DNA of 64,000 nt from Paracoccus litorisediminis (GCF_009711205.1 NZ_WMIG01000007.1:1-64000); one strand, 5' to 3'; shown: positions 16,432-26,667, counted from the first letter of the stretch. Notes: a model not told the origin generated them from the letters alone. Program-made: numbers and translations.

Positions 16432-17433
16432 TCAGCGCGCCTCGGACGGGGCCGAGATCAGCATATCCAGCCCGAGTCTCTGCGACAGAAATTGCGCGAC
16501 CAGCTGCCCGCGCACGCTGTTCCCGGCCTCGTCTAAAGGCGGCGAGAACAGGCCAAGCCCGGCCTTGCCGGGGGCCACGGTGACGATGCCGCCACTGACG
16601 CCGCTTTTGCCGGGCAGCCCGATTTCGTAAAGCCAATCGCCCGAGGTCTCATACAGTCCCGCAGTCAGCATCACGGCTAGGGTGTGGTGGCAGGTTTGGG
16701 GCTTCACCACCTGTTCGCGCGTGATCGGATTGAAGCCGCCATTGGCCAAAGTCGCGCCCATGATCGCCAGATCGCGTGCGCTGACCTGCAGCGCGCATTG
16801 CCGTGTATATAGCTCCAGCGCCTCGGCCGGATCGGAATAGATGCTGCCGAAGCCCTGAAGCATCCAGGCAAGGCTGCGGTTGCGGAAATTGGATGCCAAG
16901 GCCGAGGCCAGCACCTCATCGTTGACCGTCAATTCGCGCCCCGCGAAACGGGACAGGCCATCGCGCAGCGACGCCCACCTTTCGTCAATCGTCGCGCCGG
17001 GGAGCAGGCTGGTCGTGGCAATGGCGCCGGCATTGACCATGGGATTGCTGCGGCCGCCGGGTAGGCGCTCGATCCCGGCCAGCGAGTTGAAGGGATAGCC
17101 GGTCGCATTGACCCCCAGCCTTTCGCGCGCACCCGTCGGACCAAGCAGGTCGCAGACCAGCGCAAAGACAAAGGGTTTCGACACGCTCATGATGGTGAAT
17201 TCATGCAGCGCGTCACCCACGGCGTAGGTCTGACCGTCCACCCCCACGGCGCAGATGCCGAACAGATGCGCGGGCATCTGGGCCAGCGCCGGATAGACCT
17301 GCGAGACCGCGCCCTGATCCACGCTGGAAAAGCGCCGATGCGCCTCAGTCATCAGCTGGGCGACGCGATGGCTGGCAGGCAGGCTGCCGGTCGAGATATG
17401 GGTCTCAGTCTGAACGGGATCGGGTAATTCCAT
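16432..17433 (-). CDS. glsA: Glutaminase A
   Basis: 333 aa from ATG 17433; the frame stays open further upstream, but that part overlaps MFS coding sequence. Serine-dependent glutaminase of the beta-lactamase-like fold: nucleophile motif SVSKPF (SxxK), MVNAGAIATTSL, QCALQVSARDLA, and GLPGKSGVSGGI near the C terminus. It hydrolyses L-glutamine to glutamate and ammonia in the cytosol. The usual length is about 305-310 aa, so there is a short N-terminal extension. It stands alone, 89 bp after the MFS gene. Confidence 0.93.
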   Translation of the reverse strand: MELPDPVQTETHISTGSLPASHRVAQLMTEAHRRFSSVDQGAVSQVYPALAQMPAHLFGICAVGVDGQTYAVGDALHEFTIMSVSKPFVFALVCDLLGPTGARERLGVNATGYPFNSLAGIERLPGGRSNPMVNAGAIATTSLLPGATIDERWASLRDGLSRFAGRELTVNDEVLASALASNFRNRSLAWMLQGFGSIYSDPAEALELYTRQCALQVSARDLAIMGATLANGGFNPITREQVVKPQTCHHTLAVMLTAGLYETSGDWLYEIGLPGKSGVSGGIVTVAPGKAGLGLFSPPLDEAGNSVRGQLVAQFLSQRLGLDMLISAPSEAR

Positions 17434-17522
17434 CGAAAGCCGCCTTACGTGACGTGATGCGGGCTGTGGGAATGCCCGCGATTTTATCCCAGTCGGGGGC
17501 GAAAGACAAAGCTGGCCATCGC

Positions 17523-18755
17523 TCAGCCGCGCCACATGTGCCAAGCGACTGCGGTCGCTGATCCGGCCATTGCGCCCAGAATAGCGAAGGTTGCGCCCAT
17601 GCCCAATGTCGCGCCCAGCCAGCCCGCCAGCGGATAGGCCAGAAGCAGGCAGGCATTGGCGATCGTCACCTGTGCCGCGAACAGCGCCTGCAGGTCCGAG
17701 GGCGCGGCAATGCGCCGGATCAGGTAGGTGGCCGGCGTCAGCGCCCATGCCACCCCCAGTCCCAACAGTGCCCAAAGCGCCAGCAGGCCGGTCAGCCCAT
17801 CCTGCACCGTGCCGATCAGCAGGCCCATCGTTGCGATTACCGCGCCTGTCATCATCAGTCGGCGCTCCTCGACCAGCGACAGGGCCAGCGGCAGCAGAAC
17901 TGCGCCAAGGATCGACCCCAGACCAAAGGCAAAAAACGCCATGGCCGCCGCATCGCGCTGAAGGTCAAACAGGCCCTGCACGATCACCACGGTATTGACC
18001 ATGACCATGGCCGAGGCCAGCGCAACGGTCACATCCAGTGCGATGACGCCGCGAAGTTCGGGGATGGCGGCGAAGCGCCTTGGCCCATAGGTCAGCTTGC
18101 GCCACAGCCCGCCCGAGGGTGCGCCCAGATGCTGTGGCAGCTGCGCCGCCTGAACCAGCAGCGCCGAGGCGGCAAAGGCCCCCGCCGCCAGCAGGAAGAT
18201 GCCGCTTGCCCCCAGAAAAACCATCAGCCCGGCCGCCAGCAGCGGGCTGACCGGCCCCTCGACATCGGAAGCAATGCGCGAGCGCGCGACCGAGCGGGCA
18301 TAGTCCTTTTCGCTGCCCAGCAGGTAGGGCACCACGGCCAGATAGACGAAACCGAAGCTGGCCGAGGCCGTGGCAAAGACGATGACCAGGGCGTAGATCT
18401 GCCAGACCGACGACACGAAAGGCAGCAGGATCAGGCTGGCGGCGCGGATCAGGTCCAACGCCACCAGCAGCGCCTTGCGCGGCAGGCGATTGGTCAGCAC
18501 CGTCAGGATCGGCGCGCCAAGGACATAGGACAACATCTTGAGCGACAGCGCCGTCCCGATCACCGCCCCGGATTCCTCACCCGCCAGATCAAAGGCCAGT
18601 AACGCCAGCCCGACCGTGGCGATGCCGGTCGCGAATTGCGCCAGCACATAGCCCGCGAACAGCCGATAATAGCTGGGCTTGTCGCTGACCCCACTCCAGC
18701 TCAGCGTGCCGGGCCTGTCAGGCACGGGCGGGTTTTGGGTCGGCGGCCCCGCCAT
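17523..18755 (-). CDS. MFS transporter
   Basis: 410 aa with about 12 hydrophobic segments, starting YYRLFAGYVLAQFATGIATVGLALLAF. An MFS-A-like loop, LTNRLPRKALLVALD, follows helix 2. The ATG overlaps the RND gene by 38 bp, suggesting translational coupling with the efflux pump. Substrate unknown; the context suggests export. Confidence 0.85.
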   Translation of the reverse strand: MAGPPTQNPPVPDRPGTLSWSGVSDKPSYYRLFAGYVLAQFATGIATVGLALLAFDLAGEESGAVIGTALSLKMLSYVLGAPILTVLTNRLPRKALLVALDLIRAASLILLPFVSSVWQIYALVIVFATASASFGFVYLAVVPYLLGSEKDYARSVARSRIASDVEGPVSPLLAAGLMVFLGASGIFLLAAGAFAASALLVQAAQLPQHLGAPSGGLWRKLTYGPRRFAAIPELRGVIALDVTVALASAMVMVNTVVIVQGLFDLQRDAAAMAFFAFGLGSILGAVLLPLALSLVEERRLMMTGAVIATMGLLIGTVQDGLTGLLALWALLGLGVAWALTPATYLIRRIAAPSDLQALFAAQVTIANACLLLAYPLAGWLGATLGMGATFAILGAMAGSATAVAWHMWRG

Positions 18756-21700
18756 GCACGGTCACGTAAAGCACCGGCAGGAAGACCAGCGTCAGCAACG
18801 TGGCGATCAGCAGCCCGCCCATGATCGCGAAGGCCATCGGTCCCCAGAACAGCGTCGGCGCAATCGGCAACAAGCCAAGGATCGTCGACAAGGCCGTCAG
18901 CATCAGCGGCCGCAGGCGGCTGGTCGCGGCCTGCACCGCGGCATCGACCACGGACAGGCCCGAGGCACGATCCTCGGTAATCTGGGTGATCAGGATAATG
19001 GCGTTTTTTGCGATCATGCCGATCAGCGCAAGGATGCCAAGAATCGCCACGAAACCCAGCGAGCGCTGGAACAACAGCAGCGCTGCGACCACCCCGATCA
19101 GTCCCAGCGGCAGCAGCAGCAGCACCATTCCGGCATCGCGGAAGCTTTGCAACTGCACCATCAGAAGCGTCACCATCAGGAACATCATCACCGGAATGAC
19201 GGCAAAGACGGATTCCTGACTTTCTGCGCTGGTTTCCACAGTGCCGCCCAGATTGACGGCATAGCCGTTGGGAAGGGACGCGTTCAGGGCGGCAATGTCA
19301 TCCTCCAGCGCGGCGGCCACGGCCTCGGGCGTAGAGCCGGGGGCGACATCGGCCAGAACGGTCAGCGTTGGCAACCGGTCGCGCCGCCACAGGAAGGGCT
19401 GCTCCTGATCATAGCTGAAATTCGCGAACTGACCCAAGGACACGGTGCGTCCACCCGGCACCGGAACCTGCAAGGTCGAGATCGTGTCCAGCGAGACGCG
19501 ATTGCCCTCGGCCGCGCGGGCGACGATGGGGATCTGGTAAATGCCGTCGCGCAGTTGCGACACGGTCGCGCCCGATACGGCTGTGTTCAGGATCGCGGCG
19601 ATCTGCCCGCTGGTCAGACCCAGACGGCGGGCACGGTCCTGATCGATCTCGATGCGCAACTGACGCGCAGGCTCGATCCAGTCGAAATGCACCTCTCGGG
19701 CATGGGGATTGCTGGCGACGACACCGGCCAGATCCAGCGCGCGACTGCGCAGGGTTTCGATATCCGGGCCGGTCAGGCGGTATTGCAGCGGCCAGCCGAT
19801 CGGCGGGCCAAGCTCCAGCGGGCTGACGCGACTGATCGCCTGCGGGTAGGTCTCGTCAAGGAATTCCTCCAGCGATTTCTGCAACCGACCCCGCGCCTCC
19901 AGATCGCGGGCCATGACCACGATCTGCGAATGGTGGTCGCTGGGCGGCTGGATCGCCAGCGGCAGGTAGAAGCGGATCACGTTCCGCCCGATATACGAGG
20001 TAAAGAACTGCGCCTCGCCGGTGCCGGCGACAAAGGCCTCGATGCCCCGGATCGCGTCCTCGCTGGCATAGATCGAACTTGAGGCGGGAAGCTGGAAATC
20101 CACGATCAGCTCATTGCGGTCCGAGGCCGGAAAGAACTGCCGGTCGACCCGTTGCAAGCCCAGCAGGGCGATCAGGAACAAACCCGCGGTGACGGCCAGT
20201 GTGATCCAGCGAAAGCGCAGCGCAAGGCTCAGGAAGCGCTGGTAGGCGCGCAGGATCGGTCCGGGCTGCTGGGTCGCCCCTGCGGCGGGAGGCTTCAGGA
20301 TCACCGAGCCGATGATCGGCGTGAACAGCACCGCCACGAACCACGACGCGATCAGCGCGATGCCGACCACCAGGAACAGCGAGATGGTGTATTCGCCCGC
20401 CTGGCTTTGCGCGAAGCCGATGGGCACGAAGCCCGCGATGGTAATCAGCGTCCCGGTCAGCATGGGTGCGGCCAGCGTGCGATAGGCGAATGTCGCGGCC
20501 TTATCGACCGTATCGCCCACGGCCAGTCGCCGCAGCATCGCATCGACCGTGGTCATCGCGTCGTCGGTCAGCAGCGCCAGGGCAATGATCAGCGCCCCCA
20601 GCGAAACCCGGTGCAGGTCGATCTCCAGCGCCCGCATGACCAGGAACACCACCGACAGCGTCACCGGAATGGCGATGGCGACGACCGATCCGGGCCGCGC
20701 GCCAAGGCTGAGGAAGCTGACGACAAGGATGATGATGACGGCCTGCATCAACGAGGTGGTGAAATCGCCGATGGCCAGATCGACGACCTTGGGCTGGTCG
20801 GAAATCAGCATCGGCTCGATCCCGATGGGCAGGTTCGCGGTGATGCCGGCCATGGCCTTGGTCACGGCCTTGCCCAGTTCAAGAATGTCACCGCCCTCGG
20901 CCATCGAGATCGCCAGCGCAATCGCCCGCTGGCCGTTGATATGCAGCAAGGGCTGCGGCGGCTCGGACAGGGCGCGGCGCACGGTGGCGATATCGCCCAG
21001 CCGGATTGTCCGCCCATTCGCCACCAGAGACACGTCCAGCAGGTCGGCTTCGCTGTCAAAGGCGCCGCTGACCCGCACGGCCAGATTCTCGGCCCCGGTG
21101 GTGATGACGCCTGCCGGTCGCACGACGTTCTGCGCAGCGATGGCGTTGAAGATCTGGCTGTAATCCAGCCCCATGGCTGCCACGCGGTCGGGCTGGAACT
21201 CCAGCAGCACCTGTTCGTCCTGCGTGCCGATCCATTCGATCTTGGCGATGCCGTCGACCTGTCGCATCAGGTCCGAGCGAACGCTGTCGACATGGTCGCG
21301 CAATTCCCGGTCGCTGAAGCCGTCTGCGGTGAATCCGTAGATGATCCCGAAGACATCGCCAAAATTGTCGGTAAAGAACGGCCCCAGCACGCCCGGCGGC
21401 AGGGTGTGGCGGATGTCGCCGACGCCGTTCCTGACCTCTTGCCAGACATCACTGACGCGATCAGGGGGAAACTGGCCGTCCAGATCGACATAGATGGTTA
21501 CGATCCCCGGCCGGGTGATCGAGCGGATCGCGTCCAGCCCGGTGGTTTCCTCAAGCCGCCGCTCCAGCCGGTCGGTCAGTTGGGTCTGGGTTTCCTCCAT
21601 CGTGGCACCGGGCCAGACGGCGGTGACCAGCATGGTCTTGATGGTAAAGCTGGGGTCCTCGTCCCGACCCAGATGCAAAAAGGCGAACGCCCCCATGATG

Positions 21701-21774
21701 ACCGCGACGATCATCATGTAGATGGTCAGCGGACGGGACCGGATTGCCCATTCCGAAAGGTTCGGTCCGATCAT
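18718..21774 (-). CDS. RND efflux pump, AcrB/HAE1-like permease
   Basis: 1018 aa, the normal size for the family, with 12 membrane helices and two large periplasmic loops. The proton-relay aspartates are present in TM4 as LALLTDDAMTTVDA. The N terminus (LSEWAIRSRPLTIYMMIVAVIMGAFAFLHLGR) and the closing LIATLLTLVFLPVLYV are typical. It overlaps the adaptor gene by 4 bp. It should export hydrophobic compounds from inner membrane or periplasm through an outer-membrane channel that is not encoded here. Confidence 0.93.
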   Translation of the reverse strand: MIGPNLSEWAIRSRPLTIYMMIVAVIMGAFAFLHLGRDEDPSFTIKTMLVTAVWPGATMEETQTQLTDRLERRLEETTGLDAIRSITRPGIVTIYVDLDGQFPPDRVSDVWQEVRNGVGDIRHTLPPGVLGPFFTDNFGDVFGIIYGFTADGFSDRELRDHVDSVRSDLMRQVDGIAKIEWIGTQDEQVLLEFQPDRVAAMGLDYSQIFNAIAAQNVVRPAGVITTGAENLAVRVSGAFDSEADLLDVSLVANGRTIRLGDIATVRRALSEPPQPLLHINGQRAIALAISMAEGGDILELGKAVTKAMAGITANLPIGIEPMLISDQPKVVDLAIGDFTTSLMQAVIIILVVSFLSLGARPGSVVAIAIPVTLSVVFLVMRALEIDLHRVSLGALIIALALLTDDAMTTVDAMLRRLAVGDTVDKAATFAYRTLAAPMLTGTLITIAGFVPIGFAQSQAGEYTISLFLVVGIALIASWFVAVLFTPIIGSVILKPPAAGATQQPGPILRAYQRFLSLALRFRWITLAVTAGLFLIALLGLQRVDRQFFPASDRNELIVDFQLPASSSIYASEDAIRGIEAFVAGTGEAQFFTSYIGRNVIRFYLPLAIQPPSDHHSQIVVMARDLEARGRLQKSLEEFLDETYPQAISRVSPLELGPPIGWPLQYRLTGPDIETLRSRALDLAGVVASNPHAREVHFDWIEPARQLRIEIDQDRARRLGLTSGQIAAILNTAVSGATVSQLRDGIYQIPIVARAAEGNRVSLDTISTLQVPVPGGRTVSLGQFANFSYDQEQPFLWRRDRLPTLTVLADVAPGSTPEAVAAALEDDIAALNASLPNGYAVNLGGTVETSAESQESVFAVIPVMMFLMVTLLMVQLQSFRDAGMVLLLLPLGLIGVVAALLLFQRSLGFVAILGILALIGMIAKNAIILITQITEDRASGLSVVDAAVQAATSRLRPLMLTALSTILGLLPIAPTLFWGPMAFAIMGGLLIATLLTLVFLPVLYVTVHGGAADPKPARA

Positions 21775-22865
21775 GATTCTGCCTCGGGCAGACGCACGGA
21801 CTGTCCGGGGCGCAGGACCTGAACGCCTGCCGTAACCACAATATCGCCAGGAGAAAGCCCGCCCGCGATCACGACCGAAGCAGGAAGATAGCGTTCGACC
21901 TGAACCGGGTGCAGGGCCACGGTCGAGCTGGCCGGATCGACGATCCAGACGGCGGGCGCGCCATCGTTGCTGGTCAGCGCCGAGGCTGGGATCTGGATCG
22001 AGCTGATCTCGCCAAAGACCGCGCGGCCGGTCACCGTTGAGCCAAGCCGCAATTCCGGCGGGGGCTCGATCAGCCCGACCCGGACCCGGAATGTGCCGGT
22101 GACGGTATCGGCGCGTGGCGCGACCTCGCGGATGCGGCCACGGGCACTGACTGTCGGGGTCTGGGACAAAGCGACGGTGATTTCGGGATCGGCGGGGCTG
22201 GTCTCTATCAGCGCGGCGGGCACGTCAAAGACCGCGTCCATCCCGCCATCGCGGGCGATTTGCACGATCATGCGCCCGCTGGCCACGACCTCGCCCGGCT
22301 CGGCCCCCACCGCGGTCACCACGCCCGGCGCATCGGCAAACAGCGCGGTATCGTTCAGCCGCCGCGTGGCGATGGCGAATTGCGCCGCGGCCGCATCGGT
22401 GGCGGAATTGGCCGATGCCAGTGCCGCCTCGGCCCGTTCCAGACCGGCGCGCGCCAGCAGGCCGCGGTCGAACAGTTGCCGCTGGCGGTTATGGGTGGCG
22501 CGGGCCTCGGACAGCTGCGCCTCGGCGGCGGTCAGGTTCGCCTCGGCGGCGCGGCGGCCGTTTTCCTCATCCATCGGGTCAAGGCTGGCCAGCGCCTGCC
22601 CGGCCTCGACCGTGTCGCCGACATTCACCAGCCGCTCGACCATCCGCCCGCCGATGCGGAACCCCAGATCGACCTGCGTCTGACTTTCGACGGTTCCCGC
22701 CAGCGAGACCGTCTCGCCCGCCAGCCGTTCCTCGACGGTGACGGTGCGAACCGGGCGCGGCTGGGCCGGAGGCTCATCCTCGGATTCGTCGCAACCGGCC
22801 AGAAACCCGGCCAGTGCCAGGACACAGGCCAGCCGGATCAGATGCGGGGGAATGTGCGAGATCAT
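21771..22865 (-). CDS. RND periplasmic adaptor (membrane fusion protein), lipoprotein
   Basis: 364 aa. Start 22865 is preferred to 22871 because AGGAG lies 7 bp upstream of it but only 1 bp from the other ATG. Lipobox LAGFLAGC; a split lipoyl/barrel-sandwich region (VDLGFRIGGRMVERLVNVGD and APGVVTAVGAEPGEVV) flanks a coiled-coil hairpin rich in Ala/Glu. It links the RND permease to an outer-membrane channel. Directly precedes the permease gene. Confidence 0.92.
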   Translation of the reverse strand: MISHIPPHLIRLACVLALAGFLAGCDESEDEPPAQPRPVRTVTVEERLAGETVSLAGTVESQTQVDLGFRIGGRMVERLVNVGDTVEAGQALASLDPMDEENGRRAAEANLTAAEAQLSEARATHNRQRQLFDRGLLARAGLERAEAALASANSATDAAAAQFAIATRRLNDTALFADAPGVVTAVGAEPGEVVASGRMIVQIARDGGMDAVFDVPAALIETSPADPEITVALSQTPTVSARGRIREVAPRADTVTGTFRVRVGLIEPPPELRLGSTVTGRAVFGEISSIQIPASALTSNDGAPAVWIVDPASSTVALHPVQVERYLPASVVIAGGLSPGDIVVTAGVQVLRPGQSVRLPEAES

Positions 22866-22907
22866 CGGCATTCTCCTGTCGGGGGACGTGGCGTTGTGTT
22901 GATGGTC

Positions 22908-24473
22908 TCAGGCCGGGCCAAGCGGCAGGCCGAAGCCGTACCAAGCGACCAGAAGCAGCGTCCACAGGACCAGCAGGACGATCGTGTAGGGCAGCATCAG
23001 GGCGACGATGGTGCCGATCCCGGCATCCTTCTGGTATTTCTGGGCAAAGCCCACCATGACCGCCAGATAGACGTTCAGCGGCGTGATCACGTTCATCGGG
23101 CTGTCGCCGACGCGATAGGCCGCCAGCACAAGGTTCGGGTCGCCCCCCAGCCGCATGAACAGCGGCACGAAGACGGGGGCAAGGATCGCCCATTTCGCCA
23201 GCGCGCCGGTCAGGATGATGTCGATGATCGCGACCACGATGACGAACAGGATGATATAGCTGGTCGCCCCCAGCTGCGTGGTCTGCAGGAAATCGGCCAG
23301 GTTGACGGCCAACACCGTGGCGAGGTTGGTGAAGTTGAAGAAGGCGATGAAATTCGCGATTACGAACAGCAGGAAGATCATCCCGGCAAGGTTGCTCCAG
23401 GTCTTGACCACCAGCCCGATCGCCGCCGTGACATTGGCGATGGTGCCCGCGCCGCGACCGTAAGCATAGCCGATGCACATGAACAGCAGGCTGATCAGCA
23501 CGATCAATCCGCTCATGAAGGGCGATCCGGCCATGATTCCGCCGGTTTCCTGATTGCGCAGAATGCCCCAGGGAAGCGGCGGCGCGGTCAGTGCGGCCAG
23601 CACCAGCACGAATATCAGCAGCGCCCGGCCTGCGTATTTCAGCCCGCGCTGCTCGGCCTCGGACAGTTCGGTCGAGGCCTCAACGGGCAGTCCGCCGGAA
23701 TAGGGCCCAAGGCGGGGTTCGACGAATTTCTCGGTCAGGATGGTACAGATGATGCCCATCAGGATGGATGAGGCGATCATGAAGAACAGGTTGCCGACCA
23801 CGGTGATTTGCGCGTTCGGGTTGACGGTGCGGATCGAGTCGTTTGTGACCTCGACCAGCAGCGCATCGGTCGGGGTGACAAAGACGTTGACCAGAAACAC
23901 TGCCGCGACCCCGGAAAAGCCTGCCGCCAGACCGGCCAGCGGATGCCGCCCCATGCTGTGGAAGGCCGCCGCGGCCAGAGGCACCAGCACCAGATAACCG
24001 GCATCGGCGGCGATCGAGGACAGCACCCCCACCATGACGATCATGAAGGTAAAGATCGAACGCGGCGCCGCCGCCACCAGCTTGCGCACCAATGTGGCGA
24101 TCAGTCCCGATTCCTCGGCCAGACCGACCCCGATCATGGCGACAAGGATCACGCCGACCCCGGTAAAGCCCAGGAAGTTCGCAACCGGCGAGGTCACCAT
24201 GAAGCGGATGCCATCGGGCGACAGCAGGCTGCGTACCGATGAGGTCTGCGTGACGATGTCGCTGATTACCGGGTCATAGCCCTCATAAGTGACCGAGGTT
24301 CCCATGGCAGAAAAGATCACCGAAAGGATGATCACGATGCCAATCAGGATGAAAAAGATGATGGCGGGATGCGGGACCATATTTCCCACCCGCTCGATCG
24401 TGCCCAGAAAGCCAGACATTCCTGCCTGAGGTTCCTCGGGCATTGCATTATTACCGGATTGATTCGCCACCAT
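22908..24473 (-). CDS. AbgT-family transporter
   Basis: 521 aa with about 11-13 membrane helices; opens GFLGTIERVGNMVPHPAIIFF, as in AbgT/MtrF/YdaH. E. coli AbgT takes up p-aminobenzoyl-glutamate, whereas MtrF and YdaH export sulfonamides. The gene runs into the RND adaptor, 42 bp downstream, so an efflux role is plausible. An M20 peptidase gene, the usual partner of uptake-type AbgT, lies divergently 2.3 kb away, so both readings remain open. GGAGGG precedes the start. Confidence 0.9.
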   Translation of the reverse strand: MVANQSGNNAMPEEPQAGMSGFLGTIERVGNMVPHPAIIFFILIGIVIILSVIFSAMGTSVTYEGYDPVISDIVTQTSSVRSLLSPDGIRFMVTSPVANFLGFTGVGVILVAMIGVGLAEESGLIATLVRKLVAAAPRSIFTFMIVMVGVLSSIAADAGYLVLVPLAAAAFHSMGRHPLAGLAAGFSGVAAVFLVNVFVTPTDALLVEVTNDSIRTVNPNAQITVVGNLFFMIASSILMGIICTILTEKFVEPRLGPYSGGLPVEASTELSEAEQRGLKYAGRALLIFVLVLAALTAPPLPWGILRNQETGGIMAGSPFMSGLIVLISLLFMCIGYAYGRGAGTIANVTAAIGLVVKTWSNLAGMIFLLFVIANFIAFFNFTNLATVLAVNLADFLQTTQLGATSYIILFVIVVAIIDIILTGALAKWAILAPVFVPLFMRLGGDPNLVLAAYRVGDSPMNVITPLNVYLAVMVGFAQKYQKDAGIGTIVALMLPYTIVLLVLWTLLLVAWYGFGLPLGPA

Positions 24474-24861
24474 TCCCTCCGAATTTCGCTAAATTCCGCG
24501 GACGAATCCGCAGGTTTTGACCGAGGCAATACGTGAAGGACGATTATAAGCTGGTTATGAAAACGTAGTTTCGTAGCAAGACGATACCACGAAGTTTTCC
24601 GACATTCGAGTCTGCCCGCGACAGGGATGCTGCGTATTGCGTCCCCGTGGAAAACTGTTCATATTCGAAAAGAATCTGAGAAAATGGCGATGTTCATTTT
24701 CGCCATGCACGTTATCGGATTCGGTGAAGGACGTGCCTGCTAAGGACTTCAATGAAAGCCGCGCAAGGCTTTGCGTTGCAACAAGCTTTTCACAGATACT
24801 TTCTCTGATTTATTGCCGCGTTCGTCAAAGGCCAGTCTATCCCTGAATATGAGGTTCCTCG
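24474..24861. other. AT-richer divergent intergenic region
   Basis: 388 bp between the AbgT and SLC13 genes, less GC-rich than its surroundings. On the minus strand a TATAAT box is present (plus-strand coordinates 24543-24548) about 70 bp before AbgT, but without a good -35. A perfect 7-bp hairpin, ATGGCGA-N9-TCGCCAT, lies at 24684-24706 and a GTTGCAAC palindrome near 24774-24781. Short open frames here show no family features and are not called. It probably holds both promoters. Confidence 0.5.
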
Positions 24862-26667
24862 TTGACGGATATATGGATTGTTTTTGCCATTGTTGCGGCA
24901 ATCGTCGTTCTTTTCATCTGGGACAGACTGCCCGTCATCGCGGTTTGCGTGGGCGCGGCGCTGGCGCTTTGGGCGACGGGCATCCTGACGCTGCAACAGG
25001 CGCTTGGCGGCTTCGGTGATCCGGCGGTTATCTTCATCGCCGCGTTGTTCGTGGTCAGCGCAGGGCTTGAGGTTTCGGGCGTTACCGCATGGGCGGGACA
25101 GTTGCTGATCCGCCAGGCCGGTGCCAGCCGCACCCGGCTGATCGTGCTGATGATGGGCTTTGTCGGGGTTCTGTCGGCGCTGATCAGCGTGAATGGCGCG
25201 GTGGCGGCGCTGTTGCCGGTGGTGATCGTCATGGCGATCCGGCTGGGCCGCTCGCCTTCGCAATTGCTGATGCCGCTGGTGTTTGGTGCGCATGCCGGAT
25301 CGCAGCTGATGCTGACCGGCAGCCCGGTGAACGTTCTGGTGGACGAGGCCTCGGAATATTCCGGGGGCGGGGGGTTCGGCTATTTCGAATTCGCGCTGGT
25401 CGGCGTTCCGATCGTGCTTGGCTGTATCGCGATCGTCGTGCTGCTCGGGCAAAAGCTGCTTCCTGAACGCACCAGCAAAACACTGCCGCCCGACCTTAGC
25501 CGTCATGCCACGACGCTCTTCGAACAATATCGCCTGTCCAAGGACGTGCATCAGTTGCGCGTGCGTGCGGACTCGCCGGTAATCGGAAAACAGCGCGAGG
25601 TCGTGGGTCTTTACGAACAGCCAGATCTGAAATTCGTCACGCTCAAGGGCACGAACGGATTGCCCACCCGCGAGGATATCGTGCGCGAGGGGCATCTGCT
25701 GGTCGTACGCGGCCCTGCCGATCAGGCCGCGCAACTGGCCAGCCAGATGGGTCTGGCCTTCAGCGAGGATGGCCCGACCGAGGGGATTTCCGACATGCTG
25801 TTCAACCGCGAATCCGGTCTGGCCGAGGTGCTGATCCCGCCGCGCTCGCCGCTGATCGGGACGCGGTTCTTTCCCGGCATGGTGACCGAAAGCGGCGATC
25901 TGATCGTGCTGGCCATTCAGCGTCAGGGCGAGGACACCAAGCCCGGCGCAGTTCTGGCCGGTGGCGATACGCTGTTGCTGCAAGGCACATGGAGCGCGCT
26001 GGACAGACGGCTGGAACAGCCCGAAGTCATCGTCGTCAACGAACCCGATCTGGTGCGTCGTCAGGCGCTGCCGATGGGGCCGGGCTCCAAGACGGTGCTG
26101 GCCGCGCTGGCGATCATGGTGCTGCTGCTGGCAACGGGGCTGGTGCCGCCTGCCGTCGCCGGGTTGCTGGCGGCGGGGATTATCCTGATCTCGGGCGTGC
26201 TGAGCGTCGAACAGATCTACCGCTCGATCAACTGGACCACGGTGATCCTTGTGGCTGCGCTGATGCCGCTTTCGACGGCCATGCAGGAAACCGGTGGTGC
26301 TGCGCTGCTGGCCGATGGGCTGGTCTACAGCGTTGGCGAAATGGGTCCCTATCCGCTGCTGGCTGGGCTTTTCGTGCTGTCGGCGGTGCTGGGCCAGATC
26401 ATTTCAAACACCGCGACCTCGCTGATCATCATCCCGATTTCGGTGGTGGCCGCTGAGAAAATGGGGATTTCGGTTCAGCCGGTGCTGATGTGCGTCTGCG
26501 TGGCCTGCGCCGGGGCCTTTCTGACCCCGGTCGCGACCGCCACCAACCTGATGGTGATGGAGCCGGGCGCCTACAAGTTTGGCGATTACTGGAAGCTCGG
26601 CCTGCCGATGCTGATCTGGTTCTTCGTCATCGCCGTTTTCCTTGTGCCACTGATCTGGCCATTCTGA
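24862..26667 (+). CDS. SLC13/DASS permease with TrkA-C domains
   Basis: 601 aa. Membrane helices occupy residues about 1-210 and 410-601. The central soluble part contains two TrkA-C (RCK-C) like segments: LRVRADSPVIGKQREVVGLYEQ and VLIPPRSPLIGTRFF. The SNTATSLIIIPISVVAA motif near the C terminus is the DASS anion/sodium motif. Such carriers move sulfate, dicarboxylates or related anions. The only suitable start is TTG 24862, preceded by GAGG. The next gene, an M20 dipeptidase, follows after 66 bp. Confidence 0.88.
   Translation: MTDIWIVFAIVAAIVVLFIWDRLPVIAVCVGAALALWATGILTLQQALGGFGDPAVIFIAALFVVSAGLEVSGVTAWAGQLLIRQAGASRTRLIVLMMGFVGVLSALISVNGAVAALLPVVIVMAIRLGRSPSQLLMPLVFGAHAGSQLMLTGSPVNVLVDEASEYSGGGGFGYFEFALVGVPIVLGCIAIVVLLGQKLLPERTSKTLPPDLSRHATTLFEQYRLSKDVHQLRVRADSPVIGKQREVVGLYEQPDLKFVTLKGTNGLPTREDIVREGHLLVVRGPADQAAQLASQMGLAFSEDGPTEGISDMLFNRESGLAEVLIPPRSPLIGTRFFPGMVTESGDLIVLAIQRQGEDTKPGAVLAGGDTLLLQGTWSALDRRLEQPEVIVVNEPDLVRRQALPMGPGSKTVLAALAIMVLLLATGLVPPAVAGLLAAGIILISGVLSVEQIYRSINWTTVILVAALMPLSTAMQETGGAALLADGLVYSVGEMGPYPLLAGLFVLSAVLGQIISNTATSLIIIPISVVAAEKMGISVQPVLMCVCVACAGAFLTPVATATNLMVMEPGAYKFGDYWKLGLPMLIWFFVIAVFLVPLIWPF

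Noticed and set aside
17459..17486. GCGGGC-N9-GCCCGC hairpin followed by ATTTTAT
   Set aside because: Looks like a plus-strand terminator, but both flanking genes are on the minus strand; probably chance.
24555..24846. Small open frames in the AbgT-SLC13 gap
   Set aside because: Short, no good ribosome-binding site, no family features; overlap each other on both strands.
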